Assembly (NCBI GenBank): GCA_023486985.1
Contig: JAMDEM010000008.1
Span: 1 to 7,020 of the forward strand
Length of the DNA: 7,020 bases
From: Bacillota bacterium
GTDB taxonomy: Bacteria > Vulcanimicrobiota > JAMDEM01
Direction of reading: 5' to 3'
Shown: in pieces, positions 6,972 to 7,020 of the stretch
Numbering within the stretch: position 1 is the stretch's first letter
Layout: each line of letters opens with the position of its first letter
Translations under genes and position numbers: made by a program
The notes under the pieces: model-generated
What the model saw: the letters and a program-made list of their open reading frames with translations, nothing else
Told to the model about the DNA's origin: nothing
The model's database searches: none

Positions 6972-7020
6972 TTTTTTCCGCTCTCCGCAATTCTTATTTT
7001 TTCAATCCATTGACCCTTCT
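6968..7020 (-). CDS. Possible C-terminal end of an upstream gene overlapping kdpF
   Basis: One minus-strand frame is open from the window edge and reads KGQWIEKIRIAESGKK before a TGA at 6968-6970. The stop overlaps the kdpF start in an ATGA arrangement, typical of translationally coupled operon genes, and the residues look like a plausible charged soluble tail. Sixteen codons are not enough to identify the protein. If it is real, kdpF is not the first gene of the operon and the promoter lies further upstream; otherwise this stretch is the kdpF leader. Confidence 0.4.
   Translation of the reverse strand, partial: KGQWIEKIRIAESGKK

Overview
The window is almost entirely one minus-strand operon for the high-affinity potassium pump KdpFABC. 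In transcription order (right to left) it holds kdpF, kdpA, kdpB, a gene for a secreted and probably outer-membrane beta-barrel protein, a hairpin-rich repeat block, kdpC, and a short kdpD-type gene that stops after the universal-stress domain. The kdp subunits are recognised directly from catalytic and selectivity-filter motifs. kdpF is a 29-residue gene read by eye just upstream of kdpA.

Layout: 6968-7020 is the possible tail of an upstream gene whose stop overlaps the kdpF start (ATGA). 6882-6971 is kdpF, 5159-6868 kdpA, 3039-5135 kdpB. 2254-2973 is the barrel-like protein with a signal peptide and a C-terminal Phe. 1811-2253 is a non-coding gap of about 440 bases filled by two small palindromes, one decayed repeat copy, and four 63-bp tandem copies plus a partial one. 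1217-1810 is kdpC and 67-1212 the short kdpD. 1-66 is open in the kdpD frame after its stop and hydrophobic at the edge.

The organism looks like a Gram-negative (diderm) bacterium of moderate GC with strong Shine-Dalgarno sites. The signal-peptide barrel protein argues for an outer membrane. I cannot assign a phylum from sequence alone. KdpA is the K+ channel-like subunit, KdpB the P-type ATPase, KdpC and KdpF accessory/stabilising subunits; the KdpD-like protein has the sensor ATP-binding and USP parts but no histidine kinase, so any phosphorelay partner must lie elsewhere.

The most unusual feature is the repeat block between the barrel gene and kdpC. The 63-bp unit contains two hairpins. 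The first full copy differs from the three identical ones at exactly four positions, and these form two compensatory base-pair changes, one in each hairpin. The block has weakly similar inverted ends, begins just after one stop codon and ends just before the next ribosome site, and so looks like an inserted palindromic element that now sits inside the operon transcript.
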